A stretch of 64,000 nt of DNA from CAIWHR01 sp963713275 (GCA_963713275.1 CAVQLG010000015.1:119368-183367), one strand, 5' to 3'. Positions 31,642 to 43,899 are shown, counted from the first letter of the stretch. Translations and numbers: made by a program. The notes: a model not told the origin generated them from the sequence alone.

Positions 31642-34600
31642 GTGCAACTGCCGGAGATCTGCATCAAGCGTCCGGTGCTGGCGACCGTGCTGTCGCTCGT
31701 CATCCTCCTGCTCGGGCTGATCTCCTATACCCGGCTGTCGGTGCGGGAGTACCCGCGGATCGACGAGCCGACGGTCAGCGTCTCGGTCACCTACCGCGGC
31801 GCCTCCGCCGAAGTCGTCGAATCGCAGGTGACCAAGCCGCTCGAGGACTCGCTCGCGGGCATCGAGGGTGTGGAGGTGATGACGTCCCAGAGCCGCTCCG
31901 AGCGCAGCCAGATCAACGTCAGGTTCGCCCTCAAACGCGATCCGGACTCCGCCGCCGCCGACGTGCGCGACAAGGTGGCGCGGGCGCGCGGCAAGCTGCC
32001 CGACGCGGTCGACGAGCCGATCATCGCCAAGGTCGAGGCCGACTCCCAGCCGGTGATCTACATCGCCGTCGATGCCGGGTCGCTGACGCCGCTCGAGGCC
32101 TCCGATTACGTCAAGCGCTACATCCAGCCGCGGCTGTCGGTCCTGCCGGGCGCCGCCGACGTGCGCGTCTTCGGCGAGCGACAGGTATCGATGCGCGTCA
32201 ACCTCGACCGGTCACGGCTCGCCGGCTACAAGCTGACGGTGCAGGACGTCGAGGACGCGATCCGCCGCCAGAACGCGGAGATCCCCGCGGGTCGCATCGA
32301 GTCGCAGGCGCGCGAGTTCGCCGTCGTCGCCGAGACCGATCTGCGCTCCGCCGAAGAGTTCAACAGCATCATCATCGCCAACGTCGGCGGCTACCCGGTG
32401 CGGCTGCGCGACGTCGGGTCGGCGGCGATCGGCGCGATCAGCGAGCGCACGGTCTCGCGCTACAACGGCAAGCCCTCGCTCAATATCGGCGTGATCAAGC
32501 AGGCGGTCGCCAACCCGCTCGACCTCTCCAAGGCGGTCAGGAGCGAGGTTGCGCTGATCAACCCGGGTCTGCCGCCGGAGATGCGGCTCGTCGTCGCCTA
32601 CGATGCGTCGCTGTTCATCGACCGCTCGATCAGGTCGGTGTTCACGACCATCGGCGAGGCGATCGTGCTGGTCGTGCTGGTGATCTTCTTCTTCCTGCGC
32701 AGCCTGCGGGCGACGGTCATCCCGATCGTGACGATCCCGGTGTCGCTGGTCGGCGCGTTCGCGCTGATGTACGCGTTCGGCTTCACGGTCAACACGTTGA
32801 CGCTGCTCGCGATGGTGCTGGCGATCGGCCTCGTCGTCGACGACGCGATCGTGGTGCTGGAGAACATCTACCGGCACATCGAGGAAGGGATTCCGCGCCG
32901 GCAGGCGGCGATCCGGGGGGCGAAGGAGATCGGCTTCGCCGTCGTCGCGATGACTCTCACCCTCGCGTCGGTGTTCGCGCCGCTCGCCTTCGCCACCGGC
33001 CGCACCGGCCGCCTGTTCATCGAGTTCGCGCTGACGCTCGCCGGCGCGGTGATCGTCTCGGGCTTCGTCGCGCTCACGCTCTCGCCGATGATGTGCTCGC
33101 TGCTGCTGCGCCGCGAGGCGCGGCACTCGTGGGTCTACAACCTCGTCGAGCGAAGCCTGCGCGCCCTCACGCACGGTTACCGGCGCCTGCTCACCGCCGA
33201 CGTTGCGCACCCGCTGGCGGGTCGGTTTCCTCTGGCTGGCGATGGTCGGGCTGGGGGCGTTCTTCTTTCTGCAACTCAAGTCGGAACTCGCCCCCACCGA
33301 GGATCGTGGCGTGGTCTTCGCGCTCCTGACCGCGCCGCAGGGCTCGACCCCGGAGTACACCGCCGAGCAGATCCGGCCGGTCGAGGAGTTCTACGCGCAG
33401 ATCCCGGAGGCGGCCGCGTTCACCGCGATCGCGGGTTTCCCCACCGTCGTCGACGGCAACGCGGTGTTGCGCTTGAAGCCCTGGGAGCAGCGGACCCGGA
33501 AGCAGCAGCAGATCGCCGACGAGCTTCGCCCCAAGCTCGCCTCGATCCCCGGGGCGATCGCGTTCCCGATCAACCCGCCCTCGCTCGGCCAGGCGTTCCG
33601 CTCGACGCCGATCGAGTACGTCGTGATGTCGCAGGTGCCCTACCCGGATCTGCAGCGCATCGCCGACCGCTTCATCGAGGAGGCGCGCAAGTACCCGGGC
33701 GTGCAGAACCTGCAGACGGATCTGCGGCTCAACACGCCGGAAGTGCGCGTCACGATCAACCGCGACAAGCTCTCCGACGTCGGCGTGGGCGTCGACACGG
33801 TCGGGCGCACGCTCGAGACGATGCTGGGCGGCCGGCAGGTGACGCGGTTCAAGCGCGACGGCGAGCAGTACGACGTGATCGTCCAGGTCGCGCCGGTCGA
33901 CCGCTCGACGCCGGCCGACATCCGCGACACGTACGTGCGCGCGCGGGACGGCGGCATGGTGCAGCTGTCCAACCTGGTCGACGTGCGCGAGGCCGTGGCG
34001 CCGCAGTCGCTCAACCACTTCAACCGGTTGCGGGCGGTGAAGGTCACCGCGACGCTGGCACCGGGCTACGCGATCGGCGAGGCGCTGGCGGCGATGAACG
34101 AGGCGGCGAAGCGGGCGCTGCCGGCGACCGCGCAGGTCGATCTCGACGGCCAATCGCGCGAGTTCCGCTCCTCCGGCGGCGAGATCTACCTCACCTTCGT
34201 GCTCGCGCTGCTGTTCATCTACCTCGTGCTCTCCGCGCAGTTCGAGAGCTTCGTCAACCCGTTGATCATCATGCTCTCCGTGCCGCTGTCGATGGCCGGC
34301 GCACTGTTCACGCTGTGGCTTGCCGGCGGCACGCTCAACATCTACAGCCAGGTGGGGCTGGTCACGCTGGTCGGTCTCATCACCAAGCACGGGATCCTGA
34401 TCGTCGAGTTCTCCAACCAGCTGCGGGCGAAGGGAATGGCGATGCTGCCCGCGGTGATCGAGGCCTCGGTGCTGCGCCTGCGGCCGATCCTGATGACCAC
34501 CGGCGCGATGGTGCTGGGCGCGGTCCCGCTGGCGCTCGCCACCGGCGCCGGCGCCGAGTCGCGCATTCAGATCGGGTGGGTGATCGTCGGCGGGATGACC

Positions 34601-34744
34601 TTCGGCACGATCCTCACCCTGTTCGTGGTGCCGACCGCGTACACGCTGCTCGCCGGACGGCGATCGGTGGAGCACGAAGTGCCGGCGCCGCCCGCGACGG
34701 CGGGTCCGGGGGTGGGGGCGACGCAGCCGGGTGGTGCCGAGTGA
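31642..34744 (+). CDS. RND efflux pump inner-membrane permease, HAE1 type (frameshifted)
   Basis: Proton-driven exporter of the AcrB/MexB type. GTG start at 31642 behind GGAG. Evident are IKRPVLATVLSLVILLLGLI (TM1), YPRIDEPTVSVSVTYRGASA, the TM4 proton-relay stretch AIGLVVDDAIVVLENIYRHI with its Asp pair, and later QVGLVTLVGLITKHGILIVE (TM10, Lys). Frame changes at ~33,199-33,212, where TADV is followed in the +1 frame by LRTRWRVGFLWLAMV (TM7). Removing one base gives 1033 residues, exactly typical. Single transcript with the adaptor; no outer-membrane factor is nearby. Drug versus other substrates cannot be told. Confidence 0.88.
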
Positions 34745-34754
34745 CGCTGGTTCT

Positions 34755-34955
34755 GTGGGAGCGCCTTCAGGCGCGATTGCGGCGGCGGTGCTGGTCTGGT
34801 GGGAGCGCCTTCAGGCGCGATGGCGGCGGTGGAGTTCAAGCCGATCGCGGCTGAAGCCGCTCCCACCATGATGGCGGGTGGTGTTGCGGGAGCGCCTACT
34901 GGTGCGATCGCGGCGCTGGGGGCGTCAAGCCGATCGCGGCTGAAGCCGCTCCCAC
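34755..34955. repeat. REP-like palindrome cluster 2
   Basis: Five elements: GTGGGAGCGCCTTCAGGCGC type at 34755 and 34799 (plus), the complementary orientation with core CGGCTGAAGCCG at 34845 and 34934 (minus), and a degenerate copy at 34886 (GCGGGAGCGCCTACTGGTGC). Compared with the 29966 array the stem sequence differs but pairing is kept. It fills the gap between the RND pump and ugpC, which are convergent. Confidence 0.8.
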
Positions 34956-34967
34956 GAACGGCTGCGG

Positions 34968-35966
<999 letters not shown>

Positions 35967-35970
35967 GGCT

Positions 35971-36819
35971 CTATTTCTCCGTTTCGACGAGGCCCTTGAC
36001 GAACCACTTCTGCATCAGCATCACGACAATCGCGGGCGGCAGCAGGGCGAGCATGGCGGTGGCCATGACCAGGTGCCACTCGGTCAGCGCGTCGCCGCCG
36101 GTGATCATCCGCTTGATTCCGATCACCGTCGTGTACATCGACTCGTCGGTGGTGATGAGCAGCGGCCACAGGTACTGGTTCCAGCCGTAGATGAACTGGA
36201 TGACGAACAGCGCCGCCATGCTGGTCTTGGACAGCGGCAGCAGCACGTCGACGAAGAAGCGCATCGGTCCGGCGCCGTCGATGCGCGCCGCCTCGGCGAG
36301 CTCGTCGGGGATGGTCATGAAGAACTGCCGGAACAGGAACGTCGCCGTCGCCGAGGCGATCAGCGGCAGCGTCAGGCCGGCGTAGGAGTTGAGGATGCCG
36401 AGGTCGGAGGCCACCTTGAACGTCGGGATGATGCGCACCTCGACGGGCAGCATCAGCGTGACGAAGATCATCCAGAAGAAGAAGTTGCGCAGCGGGAACC
36501 GGAAGTAGACGATCGCGAACGACGCGATGATCGAGATCGAGATCTTGCCCAGGGGCACGACCAGCGCCACGACCAGGCTGTTGACCATCATCCGTCCCAC
36601 CGGCGCTGCGGCGCCGCGCTGCGAGCCCGCGGTGAGCACCTGGGTGTAGTTGTTCCAGAACTGGTCGCCGGGCACGAGCGGCATCGGCACCGACAGGATC
36701 TGCTCCAGCGTCAGGGTCGAGGCGACGAACGTGACGTAGAGCGGAAACGCGACCAGCGCGACGCCGGCGATGAGGATCGCGTGCGAGAGGAAGGTCAGCC
36801 AGGGCCGGTTCTCGACCAT
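35971..36819 (-). CDS. ugpE: sn-Glycerol-3-phosphate ABC transporter permease UgpE
   Basis: Inner-membrane permease of 282 residues with six predicted segments, starting MVENRPWLTFLSHAILIAGV. The ATPase-docking EAA loop reads DELAEAARIDGAGPMRFFVD then VLLPLSK. VPGDQFWNNYTQVLTAGSQR is typical for UgpE. It is 37 bp downstream of ugpA and four bases before ugpC. Confidence 0.92.
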   Translation of the reverse strand: MVENRPWLTFLSHAILIAGVALVAFPLYVTFVASTLTLEQILSVPMPLVPGDQFWNNYTQVLTAGSQRGAAAPVGRMMVNSLVVALVVPLGKISISIIASFAIVYFRFPLRNFFFWMIFVTLMLPVEVRIIPTFKVASDLGILNSYAGLTLPLIASATATFLFRQFFMTIPDELAEAARIDGAGPMRFFVDVLLPLSKTSMAALFVIQFIYGWNQYLWPLLITTDESMYTTVIGIKRMITGGDALTEWHLVMATAMLALLPPAIVVMLMQKWFVKGLVETEK

Positions 36820-36856
36820 CAGCGCGGCCTCTCCGGAAGCGTCCGCCGGCGTGCCA

Positions 36857-37745
36857 TCAGTAGTGCACCTTGCGCTCGATGAAGCGGAACTGGACCACGG
36901 TGAGCGCGATGACGATGATCATCAGGATCACCGACTGCGCCGAGGAGCCGCCGAGGTCGGCCGACTTGACGCCGTCGTGGTAGACCTTGTAGACGAGGAT
37001 GTTGGTGGCGCCCGCGGGCCCGCCCTGCGTCGTCGCGTCGATGACGCCGAAGGTGTCGAAGAACGCGTAGACGACGTTGATGACCAGCAGGAAGAACGTC
37101 GTCGGCGTGAGCAGCGGGAACACCACGGTCCAGAAGCGCCGGATCGGCCCGGCGCCGTCGATCGCCGCGGCCTCGATCATCGACTTGGGCACCGATTGGA
37201 GACCCGCCAGGAAGAACAGGAAGTTGTAGCTGATCTGCTTCCAGATCGACGCCACGACGACGAGGATCATCGCCTGGTCGCCGCGCAGCACCCAGTTCCA
37301 GTGGATGCCGATCTGCTTCAGCGCGAAGGTGACGATGCCGACCGACGGCGCGAACAGGAACGCGAAGATCACGCCGGCGACGGCCGAGGCCACCGCGTAC
37401 GGCCAGATCAGGAAGGTCTTGTAGCCGAGCGCGCCGCGGATGACCCGGTTCGCCATCGTCGCCAGCAGCAACGAAATCGGCAATGCCGATGGTCGAGACC
37501 AGGATGCTGAACAGCGCCGTGATCTCGAACGACTCGAGGTAGCGCGGGTCGCGGAAGAGCTCGATGAAGTTGCGCAGGCCGACGAACTCGGTCTGCAGCC
37601 CGAAGGCGTCCTGCAGCTGGAACGAGTACCACGCCGCCTGGAACGCCGGCCAGAAGAAGAAGACGACGGTGATCGCGATCTGCGGCGCGAGCAGCAGATA
37701 CGGCAGCCACGCCGAACGGAAGACGACCCGTTTCTCCGTTGCCAT
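36857..37745 (-). CDS. ugpA: sn-Glycerol-3-phosphate ABC transporter permease UgpA (frameshifted)
   Basis: Partner permease of UgpE. MATEKRVVFRSAWLPYLLLA opens the protein, with FFWPAFQAAWYSFQLQDAFG and FVGLRNFIELFRDPRYLESF. The frame shifts at ~37,475-37,482: after STIGIA the +1 frame continues ISLLLATMANRVIRGALGYK. The EAA loop is MIEAAAIDGAGPIRRFWTVV. Removing one base gives 295 residues, a normal UgpA. It lies between ugpB (72 bp) and ugpE (37 bp). Confidence 0.88.
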
Positions 37746-37817
37746 CGCAGGCGTCCAGCGAGGGACCGGGCGGACGAGGGGGACGACGGCGCGCTGCCTG
37801 CGTCCCCCGCGGGAGCG

Positions 37818-39132
37818 CTACTTGTTCGCGGCCTGGAACTTGCGCAGGATCTCGTCGCCGCGCTTGACCGCCTGGTCCATCGCGGTCTTGGCGTCCTTCT
37901 TGCCGGCGAACACGGCTTCCATCTCCTCCTCGATCACCTCGCGGCCCTGGACGTAGTTGCCGAAGCGATAGCCCCTCGAGTTGGCGGTCGGCGGCTTGTT
38001 GTTGAGCTGGCGGATCGCGGTGTCGGCGCCGGGGTTCTTCTCGTAGATAGCCGGACTTCTTGGTAAGGTCGAATGCGGCGTGGGTGATCGGCACGTAGCC
38101 GGTGTTCTGGTGCCAGTTGGCCTGGACCTCGGGGGTCGACAGATACGCGAAGAACTTGGTCACGCCCTTGTAGTCGTCGGCCTTCTTGCCGCTCATCACC
38201 CACAGCGTGGCCCCGCCGATGATCGAGTTCTGCGGCGCGCCCTCGATCGTGTGGTGGTACGGCAGGAAGTTGACCGAGAAGTCGAACTTGGCGTTCTTGC
38301 GGATGTTGGCCAGTGCCGCCGAGCTCGACGTCACCATCGCGCACTCGCCGCTGAAGAAGCGCGCCTCGCCCTCGTTGCGCCGGCCGGAATAGGTGAACCA
38401 GCCCTTCTTCGCGTAGTCGGCCAGCATCTGGACGTGCGCGACGTGCTGCGGCGAGTTGATCTTGAATTGCGTGTCGAGGCCGTCCATGCCGTTCGACTTG
38501 GTGCCCATCGGCAGGTTGTGCCAGGCGCTGAAGTTCTCGATGTGGACCCAGGCAGGCCAGCCGGTCGTGTACACGCACTCCTGGCCGGCGGCCTTGAGCT
38601 TGGCCGCGGCGACCGCGAACTCGGCCCAGGTCTTGGGCGCCTTCTCGGGGTCGAGGCCCGCCTTCTTGAACGCGTCCTTGTTGACGTAGAGGACCGTGGT
38701 CGAGCTGTTGAACGGGAGCGAGAGCATGTTGCCCTTGCTGTCGGAGTAGTAGCCCGCGACCGCCGCCACGTAGTTCTTCGGGTCGAACGGCTCCTTGGCT
38801 TCCTTCATCATCAGGTACACGGGCTTGATCGCGCCCTTGGCGTTCATCATCGTCGCGGTGCCGGCGTCGAACACCTGGAGGATGTGCGGCGCGTTGCCGG
38901 CGCGGAACGCGGCGATCGCCGCGGTCATCGATTCGGGGTAGGTGCCCTTGAAGACGGGGACGACCTTGTAGTCCTTCTGCGTCGCGTTGAAGCCGCTGGC
39001 GATCTCGTTGACCCGATCACCGAGCGCGCCGGTCATCGAGTGCCACCACTGGATCTCGGTCTGCGCGCTCGCGCCGGACGCGCCGAGCAGGCCGATGGCG
39101 AACGCCGTGGCGGTAAGTGCTTGGAAACGCAT
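37818..39132 (-). CDS. ugpB: sn-Glycerol-3-phosphate-binding periplasmic protein UgpB (frameshifted)
   Basis: Periplasmic receptor of the Ugp importer. Start at 39132 behind GGGAGA; signal peptide MRFQALTATAFAIGLLGASG then ASAQTE. Conserved: IQWWHSMTGALGDRVNEIAS, PSxxxGTYPESM, LPFNSSTTVLYVNKDAFKKA, and TTGWPAWVHIENFSAWHNLP. At ~38,044-38,050 the frame moves +1 from KKSGY to YEKNPGADTAIRQLNNKPPT, ending in KFQAANK. Removing one base gives 437 residues, the usual UgpB length. Likely first gene of the operon; a TATACT -10-like box lies 86 bp upstream (39218-39223), without a good -35. Confidence 0.9.
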
Positions 39133-39358
39133 GGTATTCTCCCGTGGTGAGGGTGGCTTCCGGAGGTTTTTTCGGCAACGCCGGAACGGCGAGTTTGCCG
39201 TCGGAATGTGACAGCGAGTATAGCTTGAAGCAAAGCGCTCCGCCGCGCCCGGGGCATAGGATACGGGTGTTCGATCGAAGTCGCACTTGGTTGCGTCCGC
39301 GCTCGCCCCGCCGGGCGTTCGTGCACGCCCCGCCAACCCCCAACCGGACGGACCCCCC

Positions 39359-40142
39359 ATGCCGCTCAACCTCGCCCGCGACTGGCCCTACCCGCGCCTC
39401 ATCGCCCACCGCGGCGCCGGCAAGCTTGCGCCGGAGAACACGCTGACGGCCATGCGCGTGGGCCACGCGCACGGCTACCGGATGGTCGAGTTCGACGTCA
39501 AGCTGTCGGCCGACGGGGTGGCGTTCCTGCTCCACGATGCAACGCTGGAGCGCACGACCAGCGGCCGCGGGCGCGCCGACGCGCTGCCCTGGCGCGAGCT
39601 CTCGGTGCTCGATGCCGGCGCGTGGCACTCGGCCGAGTACGCCGGCGAGCCGCTGCCGACGCTGGCGGCGATCGCGCGCTGGGCGCGCGCGCACGGCGTC
39701 GCCTGCAACATCGAGATCAAGCCCACGCCCGGTCGCGAACGCGAGACCGGCGCCGCCGTGGCGCTCGACGCCGCGACGCTGTGGCGCGACGCCGAGGTGC
39801 CGCCGCTGCTGTCTTCCTTCTCGGAGGAGGCGCTGGCCGCGGCGCGCCACGCGGTGGGGGCGCTGCCGCGGGCGCTTGCTCGCCGACCGCCTGCCGGCGG
39901 ACTGGCAGGCGCGGCTCGCCGCGCTGGGCTGCGTCGCGCTGGATGCCAACCACAAGGTGCTGTCGGCCGACATCGTCCGCCTCGCGCACGAGGCCGGCAC
40001 CCGGGTGCTCTGTTACACGCCGACCGATCCGCAGCGGGTCGGCGTGCTCGCCGAGTTCGGCGTCGACGGCATCATCACCGACGCCGTCGACCACATCGCG
40101 GCCGACGCGCTGCCGCCGCCTGCGCCGCTGCCGGCGGCGTGA
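39359..40142 (+). CDS. ugpQ: Glycerophosphodiester phosphodiesterase (frameshifted)
   Basis: Hydrolyses glycerophosphodiesters to G3P and an alcohol. From the ATG at 39359: PRLIAHRGAGKLAPENTLTA contains the catalytic HRG and the metal-binding ExN; EFDVKLSADGVAFLLHDATL supplies ExD and the second catalytic His; IEIKPTPGR is also conserved. The frame moves +1 at ~39,870-39,877 (GALPR then LLADRLPADWQARLAALGCV), ending with GVDGIITDAVDHIAAD. One base less gives 260 residues. No signal peptide, so a cytoplasmic UgpQ-type enzyme. It diverges from ugpB across 226 bp and clearly belongs to the same pathway. Confidence 0.88.
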
Positions 40143-40226
40143 CGCGCCTGCCCGGCCGGGCTGCCGCTCTCTTCGCCCGGGCGGCGTGGCGCTGCGCGCG
40201 GCGAGGTCGCGGCGCTGTCCCGTCGT

Positions 40227-41447
40227 TCAGGCGCGCTGCGTCGCCGGACGGGCGATCGCGCGCTCGTCGATGGGCAGGTTGATGAGCCCGGCAACGACGC
40301 CCAGCGCGATCGAGATCCACCAGACCACGTCGTAGCTGCCGGTCGCGTCGTACAGCCGGCCGCCGAGCCACGCGCCCAGGAAGCTGCCGACCTGGTGGCT
40401 GAAGAACGTGGCCCCCGAGAGCATGGCGAGGTAGCGCACGCCGAAGACTCCGGCGACGATGCCGTTGGTCAGCGGCACCGTCGACAGCCACAGGAGGCCC
40501 AGCGCGATCGAGAACGCGTAGACGCCGGCCGGCGTCAGCGGCAGCCAGAGGAACAGGGTGATGACCGCGGCGCGGCCGAAGTAGATCGCCGCCAGGATGT
40601 GGCGCTTGGGCATCCGGCTGCCCAGCCAACCGGTGGTGTAGGTGCCGACGACGTTGAAGAGGCCGATCAGCGCCAGCGCGGTGACGGCGACGTGCGCCGG
40701 CAGGCCGCGGTCGGCGAGGTACGCCGGCAGGTGGACGCCGATGAACACGACGTGGAAGCCGCAGACGAAGAAGCCCAGCGTCAGCAGCACGTAGCCGCGA
40801 TGGCCGGCGGCCTCGCGCATCGCCGCGCCGGCCGACTGCGCGAACGCGTGCGCGGTGCCTTCGTGCCGCTCGACCAGCGCCGCGGCGAGCGGGACCATCA
40901 GCAGGCCGGCGGCCCCGAGCGTCAGCAGCGCGCCGTACCAGCCGAGGTGCGTGAGCAGCCATTGGGTGGCCGGCAGCAGCGCGAACTGGCCGAACGAGCC
41001 CGCGGCGGCCGAGATGCCGAGCGCCATGCTGCGTTTCTCGGCGGGGAACTTCCGTCCCAGCACGCCGGAGACCACGCTGAAGGTCACCCCGGACAGCCCG
41101 GCGCCGATCAGGACGCCGCTGCCCAGCACCATCACCAGCGGCGAGGTCGCGTGGGCCATGGCGACCAGGCCCAGAACATAGAGGAGTGCGCCGATGACCA
41201 CGATCCGCCCGGTTCCGTGGCGATCGGCCAGCATCCCCGTGAACGGCTGCGTCGCTCCCCAGACCAGGTTCTGCACCGCCATCGCCAGCGCAAACGTCTC
41301 GCGGCCCCAGCCCAGGTCGGCGCTCATCGGCTGCAGGAAGAGGCCGAAACCGTGCCGGATCCCCATCGCCAGCGTGAGGATGAGGCCGCCGCAGGCGAGC
41401 ACGGCGGTTGGCGTGCGCCAGTCCGCTTGGGGTCGATGGGTGGCCAT
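40227..41447 (-). CDS. MFS transporter (monocarboxylate/oxalate-formate type)
   Basis: 406 residues, about 12 hydrophobic segments. The first loop has GIRHGFGLFLQPMSADLGW and the MFS loop 2-3 motif GMLADRHGTGRIVVIGALLY; the centre has WLGSRMPKRHILA, the symmetric motif. This pattern fits the broad oxalate/formate antiporter and monocarboxylate group. Substrate unknown. It interrupts the glycerol cluster but runs on the same strand as glpK, with a REP cluster between them, so co-transcription is doubtful. Confidence 0.85.
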   Translation of the reverse strand: MATHRPQADWRTPTAVLACGGLILTLAMGIRHGFGLFLQPMSADLGWGRETFALAMAVQNLVWGATQPFTGMLADRHGTGRIVVIGALLYVLGLVAMAHATSPLVMVLGSGVLIGAGLSGVTFSVVSGVLGRKFPAEKRSMALGISAAAGSFGQFALLPATQWLLTHLGWYGALLTLGAAGLLMVPLAAALVERHEGTAHAFAQSAGAAMREAAGHRGYVLLTLGFFVCGFHVVFIGVHLPAYLADRGLPAHVAVTALALIGLFNVVGTYTTGWLGSRMPKRHILAAIYFGRAAVITLFLWLPLTPAGVYAFSIALGLLWLSTVPLTNGIVAGVFGVRYLAMLSGATFFSHQVGSFLGAWLGGRLYDATGSYDVVWWISIALGVVAGLINLPIDERAIARPATQRA

Positions 41448-41502
41448 GTACCGCTTACGGAGAGCCCATGATCGGTGGAGGCGGCTTCAGCTGCTTCCAG
41501 CA

Positions 41503-41647
41503 TCGCGGCTGAAGCCGCTCCAGCACCGGCGAGCGTTCAGGCGCGAGTCGATGTGGGAGCGCCTTCAGGCGCGAGCGGTTGGTGGTCGCCGGGGGGGCAC
41601 GATCGCAGCTGAAGCCGCTCCCACACGCGGCTGAAGCCGCTCCCACA
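41503..41647. repeat. REP-like palindrome cluster 3
   Basis: At least four elements: core CGGCTGAAGCCG in minus orientation at 41503 and 41626, a plus GTGGGAGCGCCTTCAGGCGC element at 41553, and a minus element with one stem mismatch (GCAGCTGAAGCCGC) at 41603; a further partial copy is seen at ~41475-41500. The cluster separates the MFS gene from glpK. Confidence 0.78.
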
Positions 41648-41659
41648 AGGCAGCGGCGC

Positions 41660-43138
41660 TCACGCCCAGTCTTTCGACCGAGCGACGGCCTTGTGCCAGT
41701 TCGCGCGCAGCGACTCGGCGTGATCGCGGGTCATCACGGGCTCGAACACCCGGTCGACCTGCCAGTTGGCGGCGACGTCGGAGGCGTCCTGCCAGTAGCC
41801 GACCGCGAGCCCGGCGAGGTAGCCGGCGCCGAGCGCCGTCGTCTCCAGCACCTGCGGCCGCACGACCGGGACGCCGAGAAGATCAGCCTGGAACTGCATC
41901 AGCAGGTTGTTCGCCGTCGCGCCGCCGTCGACGCGCAATTCGCGCAGCGTGAGGTGCGCGTCCTTCTCCATCGCGGCGAGGACGTCGGCGCTCTGGAAGG
42001 CGATCGCCTCCAGCGCGGCGCGCGCGATGTGTGCCCCGGTCGCGCCGCGGGTGAGGCCGAAGATCGCGCCCCGCGCATACGCGTCCCAGTGCGGGGCGCC
42101 CAGGCCCGCGAACGCCGGGACGAGGTAGACGCCGCCGTTATCGGGCACCGACGCCGCCAAGGCCTCGATCTCGCCGGCCGAGCGGACGATCTTCAGCCCG
42201 TCGCGCAGCCACTGGACGACGGCGCCGCCGATGAAGACGCTGCCTTCGAGCGCGTAGGTCAGGCTGTTGTCCTTGAGCCAGGCGACGGTGGTCAGCAGGT
42301 TGTTGGCCGACGCCACCGCCTGCGTCCCGGTGTTGAGCAGCAGGAAGCAGCCGGTGCCGTAGGTGTTCTTGGCGAGCCCGGGGGTGTGGCACGCCTGGCC
42401 GAACAGCGCCGCCTGCTGGTCGCCGGCGATGCCGGCGATCGGGACGTCGACGCCCGCGAGCCGCGCCCTGGCGCACACGCCGGACGACGGCACCACCTCG
42501 GGCAGCACCGCGCGCGGGATGTCGAGCAGTGCCAGGAGGTCGTCGTCCCAGCGGCCGGTGTGCACGTTGAAGAGCAGCGTGCGGCTCGCGTTGGACGCGT
42601 CGGTGACGTGGGCGGCGCCCCCCGACAGGTTCCAGATCAGCCAGGTGTCGATGGTGCCGAACGCGAGCTCGCCGCGCGCGGCGCGCTCGCGCGCCCCGGG
42701 AACGTGGTCGAGCAGCCACTTGAGCTTGGTGCCCGAGAAGTAGGCGTCGACGACGAGACCGGTCCTGGCGGTGATGGTGGCAGCGTGTCCGGCCGCGCGG
42801 AGCGCGTCGCAGGTGGGTGCCGTGCGGCGGTCCTGCCAGACGATCGCATGGGCGAGCGGCCGCCCGGTTGCGCGCTCCCACAGCACCGTCGTCTCCCGCT
42901 GGTTGGTGATGCCGATCGCCGCGACGTCGGCGACGCCGATCCCGGCCTTGGCCAGCGCTTCGTGGAGCACGCCCGACTGCGTCGCCCAGATCTCGGTCGC
43001 GTCGTGCTCGACCCAGCCCGGCTGCGGAAAGATCTGCCGGAACTCCTGCTGCGCCACGGCCCGCACGGTGCCGCCATGGTCGAAGACGAGCGCCCGTGAA
43101 CTCGTCGTGCCCTGGTCGAGGGCGAGGATGTAGGACAT
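41660..43138 (-). CDS. glpK: Glycerol kinase GlpK
   Basis: Phosphorylates glycerol to sn-glycerol-3-phosphate with ATP. 492 residues, FGGY family: MSYILALDQGTTSSRALVFD (nucleotide-binding start), FRQIFPQPGWVEHDATEIWA, AIGITNQRETTVLWERATGR, AGIAGDQQAALFGQACHTPG, KNTYGTGCFLLLNTG, FAGLGAPHWDAYARGAIFGL and LRVDGGATANNLLMQFQADL. The reading frame is intact. Diverges from the DUF2889-sucCD operon; no glpF, glpD or glpR is in the window. Confidence 0.96.
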   Translation of the reverse strand: MSYILALDQGTTSSRALVFDHGGTVRAVAQQEFRQIFPQPGWVEHDATEIWATQSGVLHEALAKAGIGVADVAAIGITNQRETTVLWERATGRPLAHAIVWQDRRTAPTCDALRAAGHAATITARTGLVVDAYFSGTKLKWLLDHVPGARERAARGELAFGTIDTWLIWNLSGGAAHVTDASNASRTLLFNVHTGRWDDDLLALLDIPRAVLPEVVPSSGVCARARLAGVDVPIAGIAGDQQAALFGQACHTPGLAKNTYGTGCFLLLNTGTQAVASANNLLTTVAWLKDNSLTYALEGSVFIGGAVVQWLRDGLKIVRSAGEIEALAASVPDNGGVYLVPAFAGLGAPHWDAYARGAIFGLTRGATGAHIARAALEAIAFQSADVLAAMEKDAHLTLRELRVDGGATANNLLMQFQADLLGVPVVRPQVLETTALGAGYLAGLAVGYWQDASDVAANWQVDRVFEPVMTRDHAESLRANWHKAVARSKDWA

Positions 43139-43323
43139 CGAGAACCTCCCGTTGCGGCCGAAGCGGCTGCCGCGCGGCGTCGGAGTCGGTGTCGCGAGTC
43201 GGTTGCGGCGGTGCAGCGTGGCGGCATAAAATACGCTTCTCGTGGCCTCATTGTAGCTGTAGCCGCAGCGGCAAAGGCCGCGCCGGTGCCGCCGCCGGCC
43301 GCGTCCCGCCCCGTCGATCGCCC

Positions 43324-43899
43324 ATGCCGCTTCCTCCGTCGACCGTCCCGCGCATGCGTCTGCACCTGCGCTCCGTCGTCTACGAAGGCTGGCAGCGCGC
43401 CGACGGGCTGTTCGACATCGAGGCCCGGCTCGTCGACACCAAGGACCACGACTTCGAGCTCATGTCCGGCACGCGCCCCGCCGGCGAGCCGGTCCACGAC
43501 ATGTGGGCGAGGGTCACGATCAGCCGCGACTTCACGATCCGCGCGCTCGTCGCCTGCACCGACCGGATGCCCTACCCGGGTGCGTGCGACCAGATCACCG
43601 AACACTACCCGGACCTTGTCGGCATCAACCTGATGCACGGTTTCCGCAAGGAGCTCTTCGACCTGCTCGGAGGGGTGCGAGGCTGCTCCCACCTTACCGA
43701 GCTGATCGCTTTCCTGCCCACGGCAGCGCTGCAGACCTTCGCCGGACTGCGCCGCGAGATCGAAGAGCACGAGGAAAAGCCGTTCCAGCTCGATCGCTGC
43801 CACGCGCTCGAGCACACCAGCGAGACGGTGCGCCGCTACTATCCCAAGTGGTATCGCGGACCGGCCGAGGTCAACGCCGCAACCAAGGAGCTGTCGTGA
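43324..43899 (+). CDS. DUF2889 domain protein
   Basis: 191 residues with DUF2889 features: YEGWQRADGLFDIEARLVDT, TKDHDFELMSGTRPAGEPVH, HDMWARVTISRDFTIRALVA, FRKELFDLLGGVRGCSHLTE. Function unknown. Its TGA overlaps the GTG start of sucC (GTGA), and an AAGGAG inside its last codons serves sucC, so the two are translationally linked. This order (DUF2889, sucC, sucD) recurs in betaproteobacteria. I took the ATG at 43324; the second Met (MRLHLRSVVY) is possible. Confidence 0.85.
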   Translation: MPLPPSTVPRMRLHLRSVVYEGWQRADGLFDIEARLVDTKDHDFELMSGTRPAGEPVHDMWARVTISRDFTIRALVACTDRMPYPGACDQITEHYPDLVGINLMHGFRKELFDLLGGVRGCSHLTELIAFLPTAALQTFAGLRREIEEHEEKPFQLDRCHALEHTSETVRRYYPKWYRGPAEVNAATKELS